Origin: Candidatus Anammoximicrobium sp.
GTDB taxonomy: Bacteria; Planctomycetota; Planctomycetia; Pirellulales; Pirellulaceae
Length of the DNA: 64,000 nucleotides
Assembly: GCA_012515235.1 (NCBI GenBank)
Contig: JAAYYU010000142.1
Location: 36,996 to 100,995, forward strand
Direction of reading: 5' to 3'
This document shows, in pieces, positions 55,000 to 64,000 of the stretch. Within the stretch, counting starts at the first letter, position 1. Each line of letters begins with the position of its first letter. Under the pieces are notes generated by a model. That model had not been told where the DNA came from. It did not search any database and saw only the letters and a list, made by a program, of their open reading frames with translations. A program made the translations under genes and the position numbers.

Positions 55000-55030
55000 G
55001 GATTCCTGAGCGAGCAGTTGCCAGGAATCC
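55000..55030. promoter_or_regulatory. 9-bp perfect inverted repeat ahead of the glycan locus
   Basis: GGATTCCTG (55000-55008) is the exact reverse complement of CAGGAATCC (55022-55030), with 13 bases between. It lies 67-78 bases after the fusion gene stop and 48 bases before the start of the CBM9/PKD gene. There is no T-run, so it may be an operator-like site for the downstream genes or an RNA hairpin. Confidence 0.4.
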
Positions 55031-55077
55031 GTGGGGCGACGCAGAAAATCCTCGCTTGCGATTGGGGAGGAACCGCC

Positions 55078-56148
55078 ATGCAGCCTCTGCTGTTCCTGTT
55101 GGCCGTCGTCGGCTGTGACGGCGGTCTGGCGCGTCCCGATGTGGAGTTCAAGATCTTCCAGTTTCCCGCGGACAAGATTCCCCGGATCGACGGCGATCCG
55201 GAGGATTGGGCCGTGGTGCCGGAATCCTATGCGATTGGCACGGATCAGCTGCGGGAGACGGTGATCGGCCTGGGTGACCGCCGCGATCCGGCCAATTTGG
55301 ACGTGCGCGTCAAGGTCGGCTGGGTGCGAGGACAGAACCACCTGTACTTTCTGTACGAAGCGCAGGACAACTATTGGGACTTCGCCCGCGACGATCTGCA
55401 CAACGACATCTTCGAAGTGGTGATCGACGGCGACCGCTCGGGCGGGCCGCTGATCCGCCAGATGCATCCCGACAAGTCGCTGCGCACGCAGCCCGACTTC
55501 CATTACCGCTTTCACGGCGTGCACGCGCAGAACTACCACATTTTCACGCCGGCCGAAGGCAAGGACTGGGCCATGGTCTGGGGGGCGCAGCCTTGGGCCA
55601 AGGAGTTGCCCTACGCCAACGCAGCCTATCGCTACAACTTCCGGCCGGGCGAAAGCGGCAAGCTGGTGCTGGAGTTCTTCGTCACTCCCTTCGACTACGC
55701 GCCGCCCGACCGCGCGCGGGCGGTTCCGTCGCAACTGGACGAAGGCCACCTCATCGGCCTGTCCTGGGCCGTGCTCGATTATGACGACCCGGACGCGAAG
55801 GACTACGGCGGGTTCTGGAACCTGTCGCACAAAACCAACATGTACGGCGACGCCTCGGATCTGGTCGCCTTCCGCCTGATGCCGATCGAGAAACATCTGC
55901 GGAAGCCGGTGGAGGCGGATTGGTCGTTTCAAGTGCTGGATCGGGAGCGGCGCGTCGTCGCGTTCCGCGACCGGTCCTACGGCAACATCACGGCTTGGCA
56001 CTGGGATTTCGGCGACGGGACATCCAACGCCGACCGTCATCCGGTCCACCGGTACGAGAAGGCCGGCGAGTTCATCGTGACGCTGCGGGTCGAGGGGCCG
56101 GAAGGCCAGGCGCGGCGCACGAAAATCTGGGATGTGACGCTTCCCTGA
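55078..56148 (+). CDS. lipoprotein with a CBM9-like domain and a PKD domain
   Basis: A 356-residue exported protein. The start MQPLLFLLAVVGCDG has a lipobox VVGC, so Cys13 is probably lipidated, with Asp following. Residues about 20-250 look like a CBM9/DOMON-type carbohydrate-binding beta-sandwich (IDGDPEDWAVVPES, LYFLYEAQDNYWDFAR, FEVVIDGDRSGG). The last 90 residues are a PKD domain, with WHWDFGDGTSNADRHPVHRYEKAGE cut short here, a common spacer in polysaccharide-binding proteins. ATG 55078 follows GGAGG by about eight bases. It begins the run of five same-strand exported genes. Confidence 0.8.
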   Translation: MQPLLFLLAVVGCDGGLARPDVEFKIFQFPADKIPRIDGDPEDWAVVPESYAIGTDQLRETVIGLGDRRDPANLDVRVKVGWVRGQNHLYFLYEAQDNYWDFARDDLHNDIFEVVIDGDRSGGPLIRQMHPDKSLRTQPDFHYRFHGVHAQNYHIFTPAEGKDWAMVWGAQPWAKELPYANAAYRYNFRPGESGKLVLEFFVTPFDYAPPDRARAVPSQLDEGHLIGLSWAVLDYDDPDAKDYGGFWNLSHKTNMYGDASDLVAFRLMPIEKHLRKPVEADWSFQVLDRERRVVAFRDRSYGNITAWHWDFGDGTSNADRHPVHRYEKAGEFIVTLRVEGPEGQARRTKIWDVTLP

Positions 56149-56194
56149 TCGGCCGCGGGCCGCGACGGCGCGTCCTTGACGAAAGGTAGCAGTC

Positions 56195-57988
56195 ATGAAC
56201 GGTTCCCATCGCACGGCGGCGGTTGCATGGAGTCTGCTGCTGGCGGCGGCGGCGCTGATCCACGCGGTCGGCGGCGGTCGGGCGGCCGCGGCAGCGAGCC
56301 CGCAACTCCGCGGCATGTGGATGCACGCCAACTTCATCCGGACTCCGGCGGAAGCCGACGCTTGCATCGACAAGCTCCAGCGGGCCCACTTCAACGCCGT
56401 GTTTCTGTTGGTCTGGTACTGGGGCGGACAGGCCGCCTTCCAGACTGAGAGCTGCCCGATGCTGGAGGGAGTTCAAGCGGGCTACGATCCGCTGCAGTAC
56501 ATGGTCCGGGAGTGCCGCCGCCGGCAGATCGAGGTGCATGCCTGGTTCGTCAACGGCGCGTACGGCCATCCCACGCCGCTGCACGTGCTGGACCAGCATC
56601 CCGATTGGGTTGTCGACAGCGGCGGCGAGCAAACCACGCTGTGGTACGACCTGGGCCGGCCGGAGGTCCGCAAGTTCCAGGGCGATCTGATGATCGAGGC
56701 CCTGACCCGTTACGATCTGGACGGCATCCACTTTGACTTTATCCGCTACGACGGACCCGCGATGTGCTACTGCAAGCATTGCCAGGCCGAGTTCGCCGCG
56801 CGGTACGGGTGCCAGCCGATCGAGCCGCTGCGAGCGACCTCGTTTCCGTTCGCCTGGGCGATTGCCGGCAATCCGGTGGCCAAGCCCACGACGGCCCAAG
56901 TCCTGGCCCAGTTCTCGGACGGCACACCGGCCATCGCGATCAACGCGTTGGGCAAGGGCCGGGTGCTGCTGTTCAATTGGCACGCCGTGCGCTCCGCGTT
57001 GCCGCCGGTTGTCGAGACCCTGCGCCGCGTCCTGCGGCAATGGAACGTTCCGACCGACCAGGTGGTCGTGATGGACACCGCGCCGAACCGCGAGCGGTAT
57101 GGCGTCAAGGGGACCAAAGAGGCCGCTGAGGCGTTCCGCCAGCTCGGTTGCAAGGCCGCGATCGCCGCCGAAGACCGCCTGGCCCAGCTGCCGCCCGGCG
57201 CGCTGCTGGTCCTGGCCGACGTGTACCTGATCCCTGACGAGGTAGCCCAATCGCTGGAACAGTTCGTCCGCGCCGGCGGCCTGCTGGTGGTCATTGACGG
57301 CCCGGTCCGGTCCATCGGCAACGCGTCGATTCAGCGCGTGCTGGGAATGCGCGGGACGGCCAAGTACATCAATCATCTGGAGGTCGTCCAGCCCGTCGGC
57401 GCTAGCGACCTGCTGGCGCGTTCGGACACCCGGATCGACCTGGAACAGATCAATCTGAGACGCAGCAAATGGCCTGAATACCGCAAGTCTGGCGTGACCC
57501 AACTGGTGCGGGACGTGTACCGGCGCGCCAAGCAGGCCAAGCCCGCAGCCCAGGTCACCGCGGCCGTGTTCTCGTCGCTGGCCTCGGCCGAAAGGGTCTT
57601 CCAGGACTGGCCCGGCTGGCTCCGCGAGGGAGTTGTCGATTACGTCGTGCCCATGGCCTACACGCCCAGCAACGACGTGCTGGCCAAGCAACTGCAGGAG
57701 TGGAAGACGGTCGATCCGCAGCTGGAGCGAATCCTGCCGGGACTGTGCATTTATACCCGCGTCAAGGAAGGCGACCGCTTGATTCAACGCGAGGCAGCGA
57801 CGATATTCACCCAGTATCGGATGTGCCTGGACCAGGGAGCCCGAGGCGTCAACTTGTACTCGCTGGACGGCACGGCCGCCGAACCCGTGTTGCTGCTGAA
57901 TGAGCCGCTGATCGAGGCCCTCCGCGACGGACCGTTCAAAGACGAGGCGCCGGCCTATCGGCCGCCGGCGCGCGGGCCGGCCAAATAG
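56195..57988 (+). CDS. exported GHL10-like glycoside hydrolase
   Basis: A 597-residue exported protein. A signal peptide (AVAWSLLLAAAALIHAVGGG) precedes a barrel-type domain that matches the glycosyl-hydrolase-like GHL10 (DUF187) family: LRGMWMHANFIR, FNAVFLLVWYWGGQA, VHAWFVNGAYG and YDLDGIHFDFIRYDG, the last with the acidic pair. A second region (about 230-400) has a Rossmann-like pattern and the C-terminal third ends the barrel (VDYVVPMAYTPSND). The target glycan is not deducible. It lies 46 bases after the lipoprotein gene and 27 bases before the ceramidase-like gene. Confidence 0.85.
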   Translation: MNGSHRTAAVAWSLLLAAAALIHAVGGGRAAAAASPQLRGMWMHANFIRTPAEADACIDKLQRAHFNAVFLLVWYWGGQAAFQTESCPMLEGVQAGYDPLQYMVRECRRRQIEVHAWFVNGAYGHPTPLHVLDQHPDWVVDSGGEQTTLWYDLGRPEVRKFQGDLMIEALTRYDLDGIHFDFIRYDGPAMCYCKHCQAEFAARYGCQPIEPLRATSFPFAWAIAGNPVAKPTTAQVLAQFSDGTPAIAINALGKGRVLLFNWHAVRSALPPVVETLRRVLRQWNVPTDQVVVMDTAPNRERYGVKGTKEAAEAFRQLGCKAAIAAEDRLAQLPPGALLVLADVYLIPDEVAQSLEQFVRAGGLLVVIDGPVRSIGNASIQRVLGMRGTAKYINHLEVVQPVGASDLLARSDTRIDLEQINLRRSKWPEYRKSGVTQLVRDVYRRAKQAKPAAQVTAAVFSSLASAERVFQDWPGWLREGVVDYVVPMAYTPSNDVLAKQLQEWKTVDPQLERILPGLCIYTRVKEGDRLIQREAATIFTQYRMCLDQGARGVNLYSLDGTAAEPVLLLNEPLIEALRDGPFKDEAPAYRPPARGPAK

Positions 57989-58015
57989 ACACTTCAACCC
58001 CCGAGGAGAAATGAG

Positions 58016-59443
58016 ATGCACCGATTCGCGTTCCTGCTGCTGGCAACCCTTTCGCTGGCGACCTCGGCCACCGTCGACGCGGCCGAAGGGAAAACACTCC
58101 TGGCCGGCGCGGCCACCAGTAACATCACTCCGTTCCTGGGCGGCGGGCTGGTAGGCAACTTCGGCACGCCGCCGCCGGCCAAGTACGTGCATGACGAATT
58201 GCGCGCCCGATGCTTCGTCCTGGACGACGGCGCCACGCGGCTCGCGCTGGTGGTCAGCGACAATATCTACATCAGCCGCGAAGTGCTGGACGAAGCCAAG
58301 CGGCTGGTGACCGAGGCGACCGGCCTGCCGGCGGACCGCCTGCTGATGTCCTGCACGCATACGCATTCGTCGGTCAGCGCCCGCTGGAAGAATCCGTTTC
58401 AGCCGGAGAAGGAATTCACCGAGTACCAGCGGTTCGTCGCGCGGCGGATTGCCGACGGCGTGCGGTGTGCAATCAACAATCTCCAGCCGGCGCGCATCGC
58501 CTGGGGCACGGCCGATTTGCCGGGGCAAGTGTTCTGCCGCCGCTGGCTGATGAAGCCGGAAGTCAAGTTGTTCAACCCGTTCGGCGAACCGGATCACGCC
58601 AAGATGAATCCGGGGAACAGCCCCCATCTGCTGAAGCCAGCCGGGCCGGTCGACCCGCAGATCGCGTTTCTGGCCCTGCAGACGACCGACGGCCGACCGC
58701 TGGGGCTGCTGGCCAATTACTCGCTGCACTACGTGGGCGGGACCGGCCGGAATCACCTCTCCGCCGACTACTTCGGCGTGTTTTGCGACCGTATCCAGCA
58801 GTTGCTGGGCGCGGATGGGCAGGATCCGCCGTTTGTGGGCGCGCTGAGCAACGGCACCAGCGGCAATATCAACAACAACGATTACTCCAAGCCTCGCGAA
58901 AAACGAGAACCGTACCAGCAGATTCGGCTGGTCGCCGACCAGTGCGCCCAGGCCGTTTTCCAGCAATACCCGAAACTCACCTGGCACGACTGGGTGCCGC
59001 TGGGGATGCGCCAGCGGGAATTGGAGCTGGCCGTGCGCAAGCCGACGCCGGCGCAACTGGAGCACGCCAAGCAAGTCCTGGCCGAGCCCGAGCGGCCGGA
59101 CAAGTTCCCGCATGAACGGGCCTATGCCCAGAAAGCCATCCAGCAACTCGAGTCGCCCGACACGGTCCGCGTGATGCTCCAGTCCGTGCGGATCGGCGAG
59201 TTGGGCATTTTCGCCATTCCCTTCGAGGTGTTTTCGGAGATCGGTTTGGAACTGAAGGCCCGCAGCCCCTTCCAACCCAGCTTTACGATGGAACTGGCCA
59301 ACGGCGGTTACGGTTACCTGCCGACACCCGAGCAACACGAACTGGGCGGCTACGAGACCTGGCTGGGCACCAACAAGGTGGAACTGCAGGCCTCGGTCAA
59401 GATCGTCAAGACGCTGTTGGAGATGGCGGCCGAATTGAAGTGA
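58016..59443 (+). CDS. exported neutral/alkaline ceramidase-like hydrolase
   Basis: A 475-residue exported protein related to the N-terminal domain of neutral/alkaline (non-lysosomal) ceramidases. After the signal peptide ([16 protein letters not shown]) it has [15 protein letters not shown], the zinc-binding SCTHTHSS, and the core [13 protein letters not shown] and [10 protein letters not shown]. The C-terminal immunoglobulin-like domain of true ceramidases is absent, so its substrate may be an N-acyl sphingolipid, another amide or something quite different. GAGGAG precedes the ATG. Homologues of this short form are common in planctomycetes and uncharacterised. Confidence 0.82.
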   Translation: MHRFAFLLLATLSLATSATVDAAEGKTLLAGAATSNITPFLGGGLVGNFGTPPPAKYVHDELRARCFVLDDGATRLALVVSDNIYISREVLDEAKRLVTEATGLPADRLLMSCTHTHSSVSARWKNPFQPEKEFTEYQRFVARRIADGVRCAINNLQPARIAWGTADLPGQVFCRRWLMKPEVKLFNPFGEPDHAKMNPGNSPHLLKPAGPVDPQIAFLALQTTDGRPLGLLANYSLHYVGGTGRNHLSADYFGVFCDRIQQLLGADGQDPPFVGALSNGTSGNINNNDYSKPREKREPYQQIRLVADQCAQAVFQQYPKLTWHDWVPLGMRQRELELAVRKPTPAQLEHAKQVLAEPERPDKFPHERAYAQKAIQQLESPDTVRVMLQSVRIGELGIFAIPFEVFSEIGLELKARSPFQPSFTMELANGGYGYLPTPEQHELGGYETWLGTNKVELQASVKIVKTLLEMAAELK

Positions 59444-59546
59444 GGTTGGCTGGGCCCGCGTGTGGGGGATCGGCCAGCTCGCCGCGTGCGCGAGCTGTGC
59501 CTGTCCCACTTCGAATTGTGACCTGCATTCACGGGGAGATGTCGCG

Positions 59547-61640
59547 ATGAAAGCCTGCTTGCTTGGAATGCTCTTGCTGTCGGCCGCGACCACTTCGGCG
59601 GCGGATGTTTACGTTTCTCCCCAAGGCAGCGACGCCAATCCCGGCACGGCCGACCGGCCCTTCGCGACGCTGGCGCGGGCGCGGGACGCTGTGCGGGCGC
59701 TGAAGGCCCAGGGCCCGCTGGCAGAATCCGTGCGGGTGATCGTGGCCGACGGCGTCTACACCTTGACCGAACCCCTGGTGTTGACCGCCGAAGACAGCGG
59801 CACGGCCCAGGCTCCCGTCAGCTACGAAGCGGCATCCGGCGCGCGGCCGGTGTTCAGCGGCGGACGTGTGATCGGCGGCTGGAAGCAGGCCGGCAACGGA
59901 CTGTGGACGGTTCAGATTCCCGAGGTGGCCGCCGGCAAGTGGTATTTCGAGCAGCTGTTCGTGGGCGGCCGCCGGGCCACCCGCGCCCGCAGTCCGAACA
60001 AGTTCTACTACTACATCCAGAACATCCAGCAAACGGTGCTGGACGAAGGCGGCTCGTCGCGCAAACCCAAGCGGGCCCGGCAGACACTGACGATGCGGCC
60101 CGAGAAGTTTCAGCAGGCGCTCGGCCAGGTCGCCCCCGGCGACCTCCGCGATATCAACCTGGTGGTCTATCACAACTGGGACAACACGCGGCGTTTTCTG
60201 GACCGCATCGACCCGCAGCAGGCGGCGCTGGTCACGACCGGCGAAGGGATGAAGTCCTGGAACCCGTGGCGAAAGAACGGGCTGTTTCACCTGGAGAACT
60301 ACCTGGCGGCGCTCGATGTTCCCGGCGAATGGTACCTGTCGCGGGACGGCACGTTGTCCTACCAGCCGCTGCCCGGCGAGGACCTGACGCAAACGACGGT
60401 GGTCGCGCCGGTGGCGGAGAAATTCCTGGTGATCCAGGGCGATCCGGCGGCGGGCAAGTTCGTCCAGCACGTGGCGTTCAAGGGCCTGACGTTCCGGCAT
60501 GGCCAGTGGCTGACGCCGCCGGGCGGTTTCGAGCCGGCGCAGGCGGCGGCCCCGATCGAAGCCGCCGTGATGGCCGACGGCGCCCGCAACGTTACGATTG
60601 AGGATTGCGAGATCGGACACGTCGGCACGTACGTCGTCTGGTTCCGCCGCGGCTGCCGCGAGTGCACGCTGAGGAAATCGTACCTGCACGACTTCGGCGC
60701 AGGCGGCGTGCGGATCGGGGAAGCCGGGATCGCGGCCAACGAGTCCGAACGGACCAGCCACATCACGGTGGACAACAACATCCTCCGTCACGGCGGCCGC
60801 ATCTTCCCGTGCGCCGTCGGCGTCTGGATCGGCCACAGCCCCGACAACAAGGTCACGCACAACGAGATCGCCGACCTGTACTACACCGGCCTGTCCGTCG
60901 GTTGGCGGTGGGGTTACGGCGAGAGCCTGGCCAAGCGGAACACGCTCGCGTTCAATCACGTGCATCACATCGGCTGGGGGCTGTTGAGCGATATGGGCGG
61001 CATCTATACGCTGGGGCCGTCCGAAGGCACCGTGGTCCGGCACAACGTGTTCCACGACATCTACGCCTATTCCTACGGCGGCTGGGGCATGTACACGGAC
61101 GAAGGCAGCACGGGCATCCTGTTCGAGAACAACCTGGTGTATCGCGTCAAGACGGGCGGGTTCCATCAGCACTACGGCAAGGAGAACGTCGTCCGCAACA
61201 ACATCCTGGCGTTCAGCAAGCTGTACCAGTTGCAGGCGACGCGAGTCGAAGAGCACCTGTCGTTCACCCTGGAGCGGAACATCGTGTACTGGGACAGCGG
61301 CGTGCTGCTGTCGGGGCGGTGGGACAAGGTGCGGCACGCCAGCGGCCGGAACTGCTACTGGGAAGCCGGCGGCAAGCCGGTGGATTTCCTGGGCAACACG
61401 CTCGAAGCGTGGCAGGCGAAGGGCCACGAGCAAGGCTCGATCGTCGCCGATCCGAAGTTCGCCGATCCGGCCCGGGGCGACTTTCAGCTGGCTCCTGATT
61501 CGCCGGCACTGAAGCTGGGGTTCGTGCCCTTCGATTACCGGCAGGCAGGCGTGTACGGCGACCCGGCCTGGACCGCCAAGGCCGGCGAGGTGACGTATCC
61601 GCCGCTGGAGATCATCCCGGAAGCGCCGGCGTCGAAGTGA
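59547..61640 (+). CDS. exported right-handed parallel beta-helix protein
   Basis: A 697-residue exported protein. The signal peptide ([15 protein letters not shown]) is followed by a DUF1565-like opening [18 protein letters not shown] and [13 protein letters not shown], then a long run of beta-helix coils with repeats like [34 protein letters not shown] and [13 protein letters not shown]. These folds are typical of polysaccharide lyases and glycosidases that bind long acidic glycans; no catalytic residues were assigned. ATG 59547 was chosen since the signal peptide starts there. Next comes the GH89-like gene, 81 bases downstream. Confidence 0.85.
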   Translation: MKACLLGMLLLSAATTSAADVYVSPQGSDANPGTADRPFATLARARDAVRALKAQGPLAESVRVIVADGVYTLTEPLVLTAEDSGTAQAPVSYEAASGARPVFSGGRVIGGWKQAGNGLWTVQIPEVAAGKWYFEQLFVGGRRATRARSPNKFYYYIQNIQQTVLDEGGSSRKPKRARQTLTMRPEKFQQALGQVAPGDLRDINLVVYHNWDNTRRFLDRIDPQQAALVTTGEGMKSWNPWRKNGLFHLENYLAALDVPGEWYLSRDGTLSYQPLPGEDLTQTTVVAPVAEKFLVIQGDPAAGKFVQHVAFKGLTFRHGQWLTPPGGFEPAQAAAPIEAAVMADGARNVTIEDCEIGHVGTYVVWFRRGCRECTLRKSYLHDFGAGGVRIGEAGIAANESERTSHITVDNNILRHGGRIFPCAVGVWIGHSPDNKVTHNEIADLYYTGLSVGWRWGYGESLAKRNTLAFNHVHHIGWGLLSDMGGIYTLGPSEGTVVRHNVFHDIYAYSYGGWGMYTDEGSTGILFENNLVYRVKTGGFHQHYGKENVVRNNILAFSKLYQLQATRVEEHLSFTLERNIVYWDSGVLLSGRWDKVRHASGRNCYWEAGGKPVDFLGNTLEAWQAKGHEQGSIVADPKFADPARGDFQLAPDSPALKLGFVPFDYRQAGVYGDPAWTAKAGEVTYPPLEIIPEAPASK

Positions 61641-61659
61641 GTGCGTGGGCGGGATTGGC

Positions 61660-61688
61660 GGTGCCTGTCCCCTTTTTTCCACAAGCTG
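61660..61688 (+). repeat. dispersed repeat, copy 2 (core GTGCCTGTCCC)
   Basis: This 29-base element begins GGTGCCTGTCCCC, continues with a T-run and TCCACA, and ends AGCTG. It is the plus-strand counterpart of the copy at 3840-3869. A shorter core-only match is at 59498-59508. It lies 19 bases after the beta-helix gene and 33 before the GH89-like gene. Confidence 0.7.
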
Positions 61689-61721
61689 TGAAGCATCATT
61701 CGAACCTGAAGGAGGATGATC

Positions 61722-64000
61722 ATGATCCGAAGGCGTGGTTGGCTACAGACGGTGGCCGTCACAGGCGGCTTGCTCCTGGGCGCCGCCGGTCCGGCCTTGG
61801 CTGGAACCGTCACCGTGCTGACTCCGCCGACGGGTGAGAAAGCGTACTCGATCGCCGGCGATGCGTTCGCCGGATTGTGGGAGCAAGTGACCGGGCAACG
61901 TCCGGCTGTCAAGGTCTGTGAGGCGCGCGCGAGCACCGATCGGAAGGAGAACCTCCCGGCGGGCGATCTGGTTCTGATCGGCTCCGACGCCGTCCATCCG
62001 CTGGTCCACCAGTTGATTTACCAGGGCGCGTTCGAGTCGCTGGGCATTCAGTACGGGGGCGACGAATACCGGCTGCTGTGTGTCTCGCGCGACGGGCGGC
62101 GGTGGCTGATCCTGGCCGGCGGCTCCGGGCGGTCCACGCTGTATGCCGTGTACGACTTCTTCCGCCGCCAGGCGGGCGTGGAGTATTTCTGGGACGGCGA
62201 CGTGATCCCAAAGCGGGACGCGATCGAATACGACCAGCTGGACGTGGTGGAGCAGCCGCGTTTTGCCTATCGAGGCCTGCGCTATTTCGCCCACCGAGGC
62301 CTGCACCGCTTCCAGGCCGAGCATTGGGACCTGGACGACTGGAAGCAGGAGATCGATTGGTGCGTGAAGAAACGGTTTAACCTGTTCATGCTCCGTACCG
62401 GCATCGACGACCTGTTCCAGCGGGCCTTTCCGGACGATGTGCCGTACCCGCCCACCGACGCCAAGGACCCGGACGGCGTCGACCGGTCGTACGACGACCG
62501 CACGTCGTTCTGGGCGCTGAAGTATCGGGGAGAACTCCGCAAGCAGGTCTTGCAGTACGCCCGCGACCGCGGCTTGCTGCACCCGGAAGACACGGGCACG
62601 ATCACGCATTGGTACTCGCACACGCCCAGTTCGTTCTACCGCAGCCGGCCGGACTTCCCTGTCATCCGCGACCAGAAGACAGGCTATTCGCTCACGACGC
62701 AAGCGATCTGGGATATCGAATCGCCGATCACTTGGGACGCCTACTGGAAACTGACCGAGACGCATATCCGCCAGTTCGGCGAACCGCGGATGTTCCACAC
62801 GATCGGCATGGCGGAACGGACGTTCGGCAAGGACGCGCACGACAGTCTGCAGCGCAAACGGTACGTGTACCGCCAGACCCAGCAGAAACTCCGCGAGCAC
62901 TACCCCGATGCGCCGCTGCTGATCGCCAGCTGGGACTTCATCGGCTGGAACTGGACCGATCAGGACGTCCACAACCTGTTGGCGGAGTTCGATCCCAGCA
63001 AGACAATCCTGCTGGAGTACACCTCGGACAATCCCCGCAAGGTCAGCTATCGCGACTGGGGCGCGATGGGACGTTTTCCCTGGATCTTCGGCATTTTCCA
63101 CGGGTTTGCCCGCAACGGCGACATCCACGAAGACTACGGGTTGCTGGCGCCGCGACTGCAGGAAACGGCCGCCGACAAGATGGCCCTGGGACTGGTGATG
63201 TGGTCGGAGATCTCCCACAACGACACGTTCATGTTGGAGTACCTGGGCGCCAACAGCTGGCAGCCGCGCGACGTGGAATTACCCGTGGCGCTGGCCCGGT
63301 ACTGCCGCACGCGGTACTCGCCCGAGTTGGCCGGCCGGATGGAAAAGTTGTGGAGCGGCTTCCTGGACGCCTCGCAACTGCTGCACTGGCACGACACGCG
63401 GGGCGAAGGGACGACCTGGTTCGGCGAGCCGCAGTACCGTTTGCTCGCCACCTCGGCCTTCCTGAATCTGGGAGCCGAGCGGTTGCCGCGGCTGCAGGCG
63501 GACCTGGAGCGATTCCAACAGGGACTGGCGGCGTCGCCGACGGTCCTGGCAGGGTTGGCGGAGATTGCCAAGCAGCCTTCGGCCGGCGTCCGGGGGGCGC
63601 TCTGGCAGCGTGACGCGCTGGACATGGCCCGCACGATCGCCAGCCGCGCCCTGGTGGCCGCCCACATCCGGGCCGGGCTGGAGATGGAGAACTGGCGTGC
63701 GGGCAAGGCCGACGCCGACGCGGTTCGCCAGCGTGCCGAACTCACCCGGCGAACCATGGACGCCCTGGCCGGCGTGCTGGCCCTGTCCGACGACTTCTCC
63801 ATGCTCGCTTCGCTGAAGCGTCTGGAACGAGCCCGGCCGCTGAACGAGGTCGCCCCGACGATCAATCCGCACAGCGAACTGACGCTGAAATCCAACGCCG
63901 AAAACAGCTACTGCCGCAGCCAGCACTACGAATTGGTGCGGCACGTCTACCGGCCCGAACTGGACGCCTACTGGGACTGGGCCCTGGGCCGGATCGAGTC
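61722..64000 (+). CDS. exported GH89-like alpha-N-acetylglucosaminidase, 3' end beyond the window
   Basis: At least 759 residues, open to the end of the window without a stop. A twin-arginine-like or Sec signal (RRRGWLQTVAVTGGLLLGAA) is followed by a small alpha/beta domain like that at the start of GH20 and GH67 enzymes (VLIGSDAVHPLVHQ, ILAGGSGRSTLYAVYDFF). The catalytic barrel follows, with PRFAYRGLRYFAHRG, LDDWKQEIDWCVKKRFN and LVMWSEISHNDTF, resembling NAGLU-type GH89 enzymes, which remove alpha-GlcNAc from heparan sulfate. I could not assign the two catalytic Glu with confidence. ATG 61722 follows AAGGAGG. The fifth exported protein of the glycan locus. Confidence 0.7.
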   Translation, partial: MIRRRGWLQTVAVTGGLLLGAAGPALAGTVTVLTPPTGEKAYSIAGDAFAGLWEQVTGQRPAVKVCEARASTDRKENLPAGDLVLIGSDAVHPLVHQLIYQGAFESLGIQYGGDEYRLLCVSRDGRRWLILAGGSGRSTLYAVYDFFRRQAGVEYFWDGDVIPKRDAIEYDQLDVVEQPRFAYRGLRYFAHRGLHRFQAEHWDLDDWKQEIDWCVKKRFNLFMLRTGIDDLFQRAFPDDVPYPPTDAKDPDGVDRSYDDRTSFWALKYRGELRKQVLQYARDRGLLHPEDTGTITHWYSHTPSSFYRSRPDFPVIRDQKTGYSLTTQAIWDIESPITWDAYWKLTETHIRQFGEPRMFHTIGMAERTFGKDAHDSLQRKRYVYRQTQQKLREHYPDAPLLIASWDFIGWNWTDQDVHNLLAEFDPSKTILLEYTSDNPRKVSYRDWGAMGRFPWIFGIFHGFARNGDIHEDYGLLAPRLQETAADKMALGLVMWSEISHNDTFMLEYLGANSWQPRDVELPVALARYCRTRYSPELAGRMEKLWSGFLDASQLLHWHDTRGEGTTWFGEPQYRLLATSAFLNLGAERLPRLQADLERFQQGLAASPTVLAGLAEIAKQPSAGVRGALWQRDALDMARTIASRALVAAHIRAGLEMENWRAGKADADAVRQRAELTRRTMDALAGVLALSDDFSMLASLKRLERARPLNEVAPTINPHSELTLKSNAENSYCRSQHYELVRHVYRPELDAYWDWALGRIE

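Noticed and set aside
52867..56394. 1175-codon open frame opposite the fusion gene and lipoprotein gene
   Set aside because: It spans two genes with clear motifs and two spacers; no recognisable domain; shadow frame.
56072..59593. 1173-codon open frame opposite the GHL10 and ceramidase-like genes
   Set aside because: Crosses three genes and their ribosome-binding sites; no motif; shadow frame.

Overview
The window is high-GC, gene-dense chromosomal DNA, most likely from a planctomycete of the Pirellulales type. The evidence is the mix of content: a DUF1570 protein ending in leucine-rich repeats, Tat-exported Gfo/Idh/MocA oxidoreductases, beta-propeller proteins fused to c-type haem domains, an FHA-GAF-PP2C phosphatase, a Uma2-type protein and many exported glycoside-hydrolase-like proteins. 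There are no tRNA or rRNA genes, no CRISPR array and no recognisable transposon or prophage. This is inference from family content; no phylogenetic marker was tested.

Positions 1-26815 are mostly housekeeping. They hold ribosomal proteins L19, S21, S20 and L31; an overlapping pair of a short GlmU-like nucleotidyltransferase and PRPP synthetase; a Prc-type C-terminal protease; PurF; a DEAD-box RNA helicase with a DUF434 protein; an FHA-GAF-PP2C signalling protein; a TPR protein with an internal duplication; a MotA/TolQ-like coiled-coil membrane protein; a CobA-HemD fusion for sirohaem/tetrapyrrole synthesis; and the release factor 1 / PrmC pair. Uma2 and fumarylacetoacetase-family genes follow.

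Positions 27233-41695 are catabolic and exported: a tandem alpha/beta-hydrolase protein followed by an MFS transporter; a MutS-MntP pair on the minus strand that is translationally coupled by ATGA; two Tat-exported oxidoreductases; and two tandem paralogues that join an N-terminal beta-propeller to a C-terminal di-haem cytochrome domain.

Positions 41909-54933 hold a large exported DUF4091-type glycoside hydrolase with a 12-base homopolymer in its coding sequence, a NodB-like deacetylase, a hybrid histidine kinase with an NtrC-type sigma-54 activator, an Rnk-like protein, a membrane protein with a possible papain-like domain, and an ATGA-coupled pair of a thiolase and a reversed-order dehydrogenase/hydratase fusion that looks like a divergent beta-oxidation module.

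Positions 55078-64000 form a same-strand run of five exported proteins: a CBM9/PKD lipoprotein, a GHL10-like hydrolase, a ceramidase-like protein, a parallel beta-helix protein and a GH89-like alpha-N-acetylglucosaminidase cut by the window end. Together they look like a glycoconjugate-degradation locus and are the best candidate here for an undescribed functional unit. Across the window, short perfect tandem repeats (10-20 bp) sit at gene ends and in spacers, and a dispersed element with core GTGCCTGTCCC occurs in three spacers.
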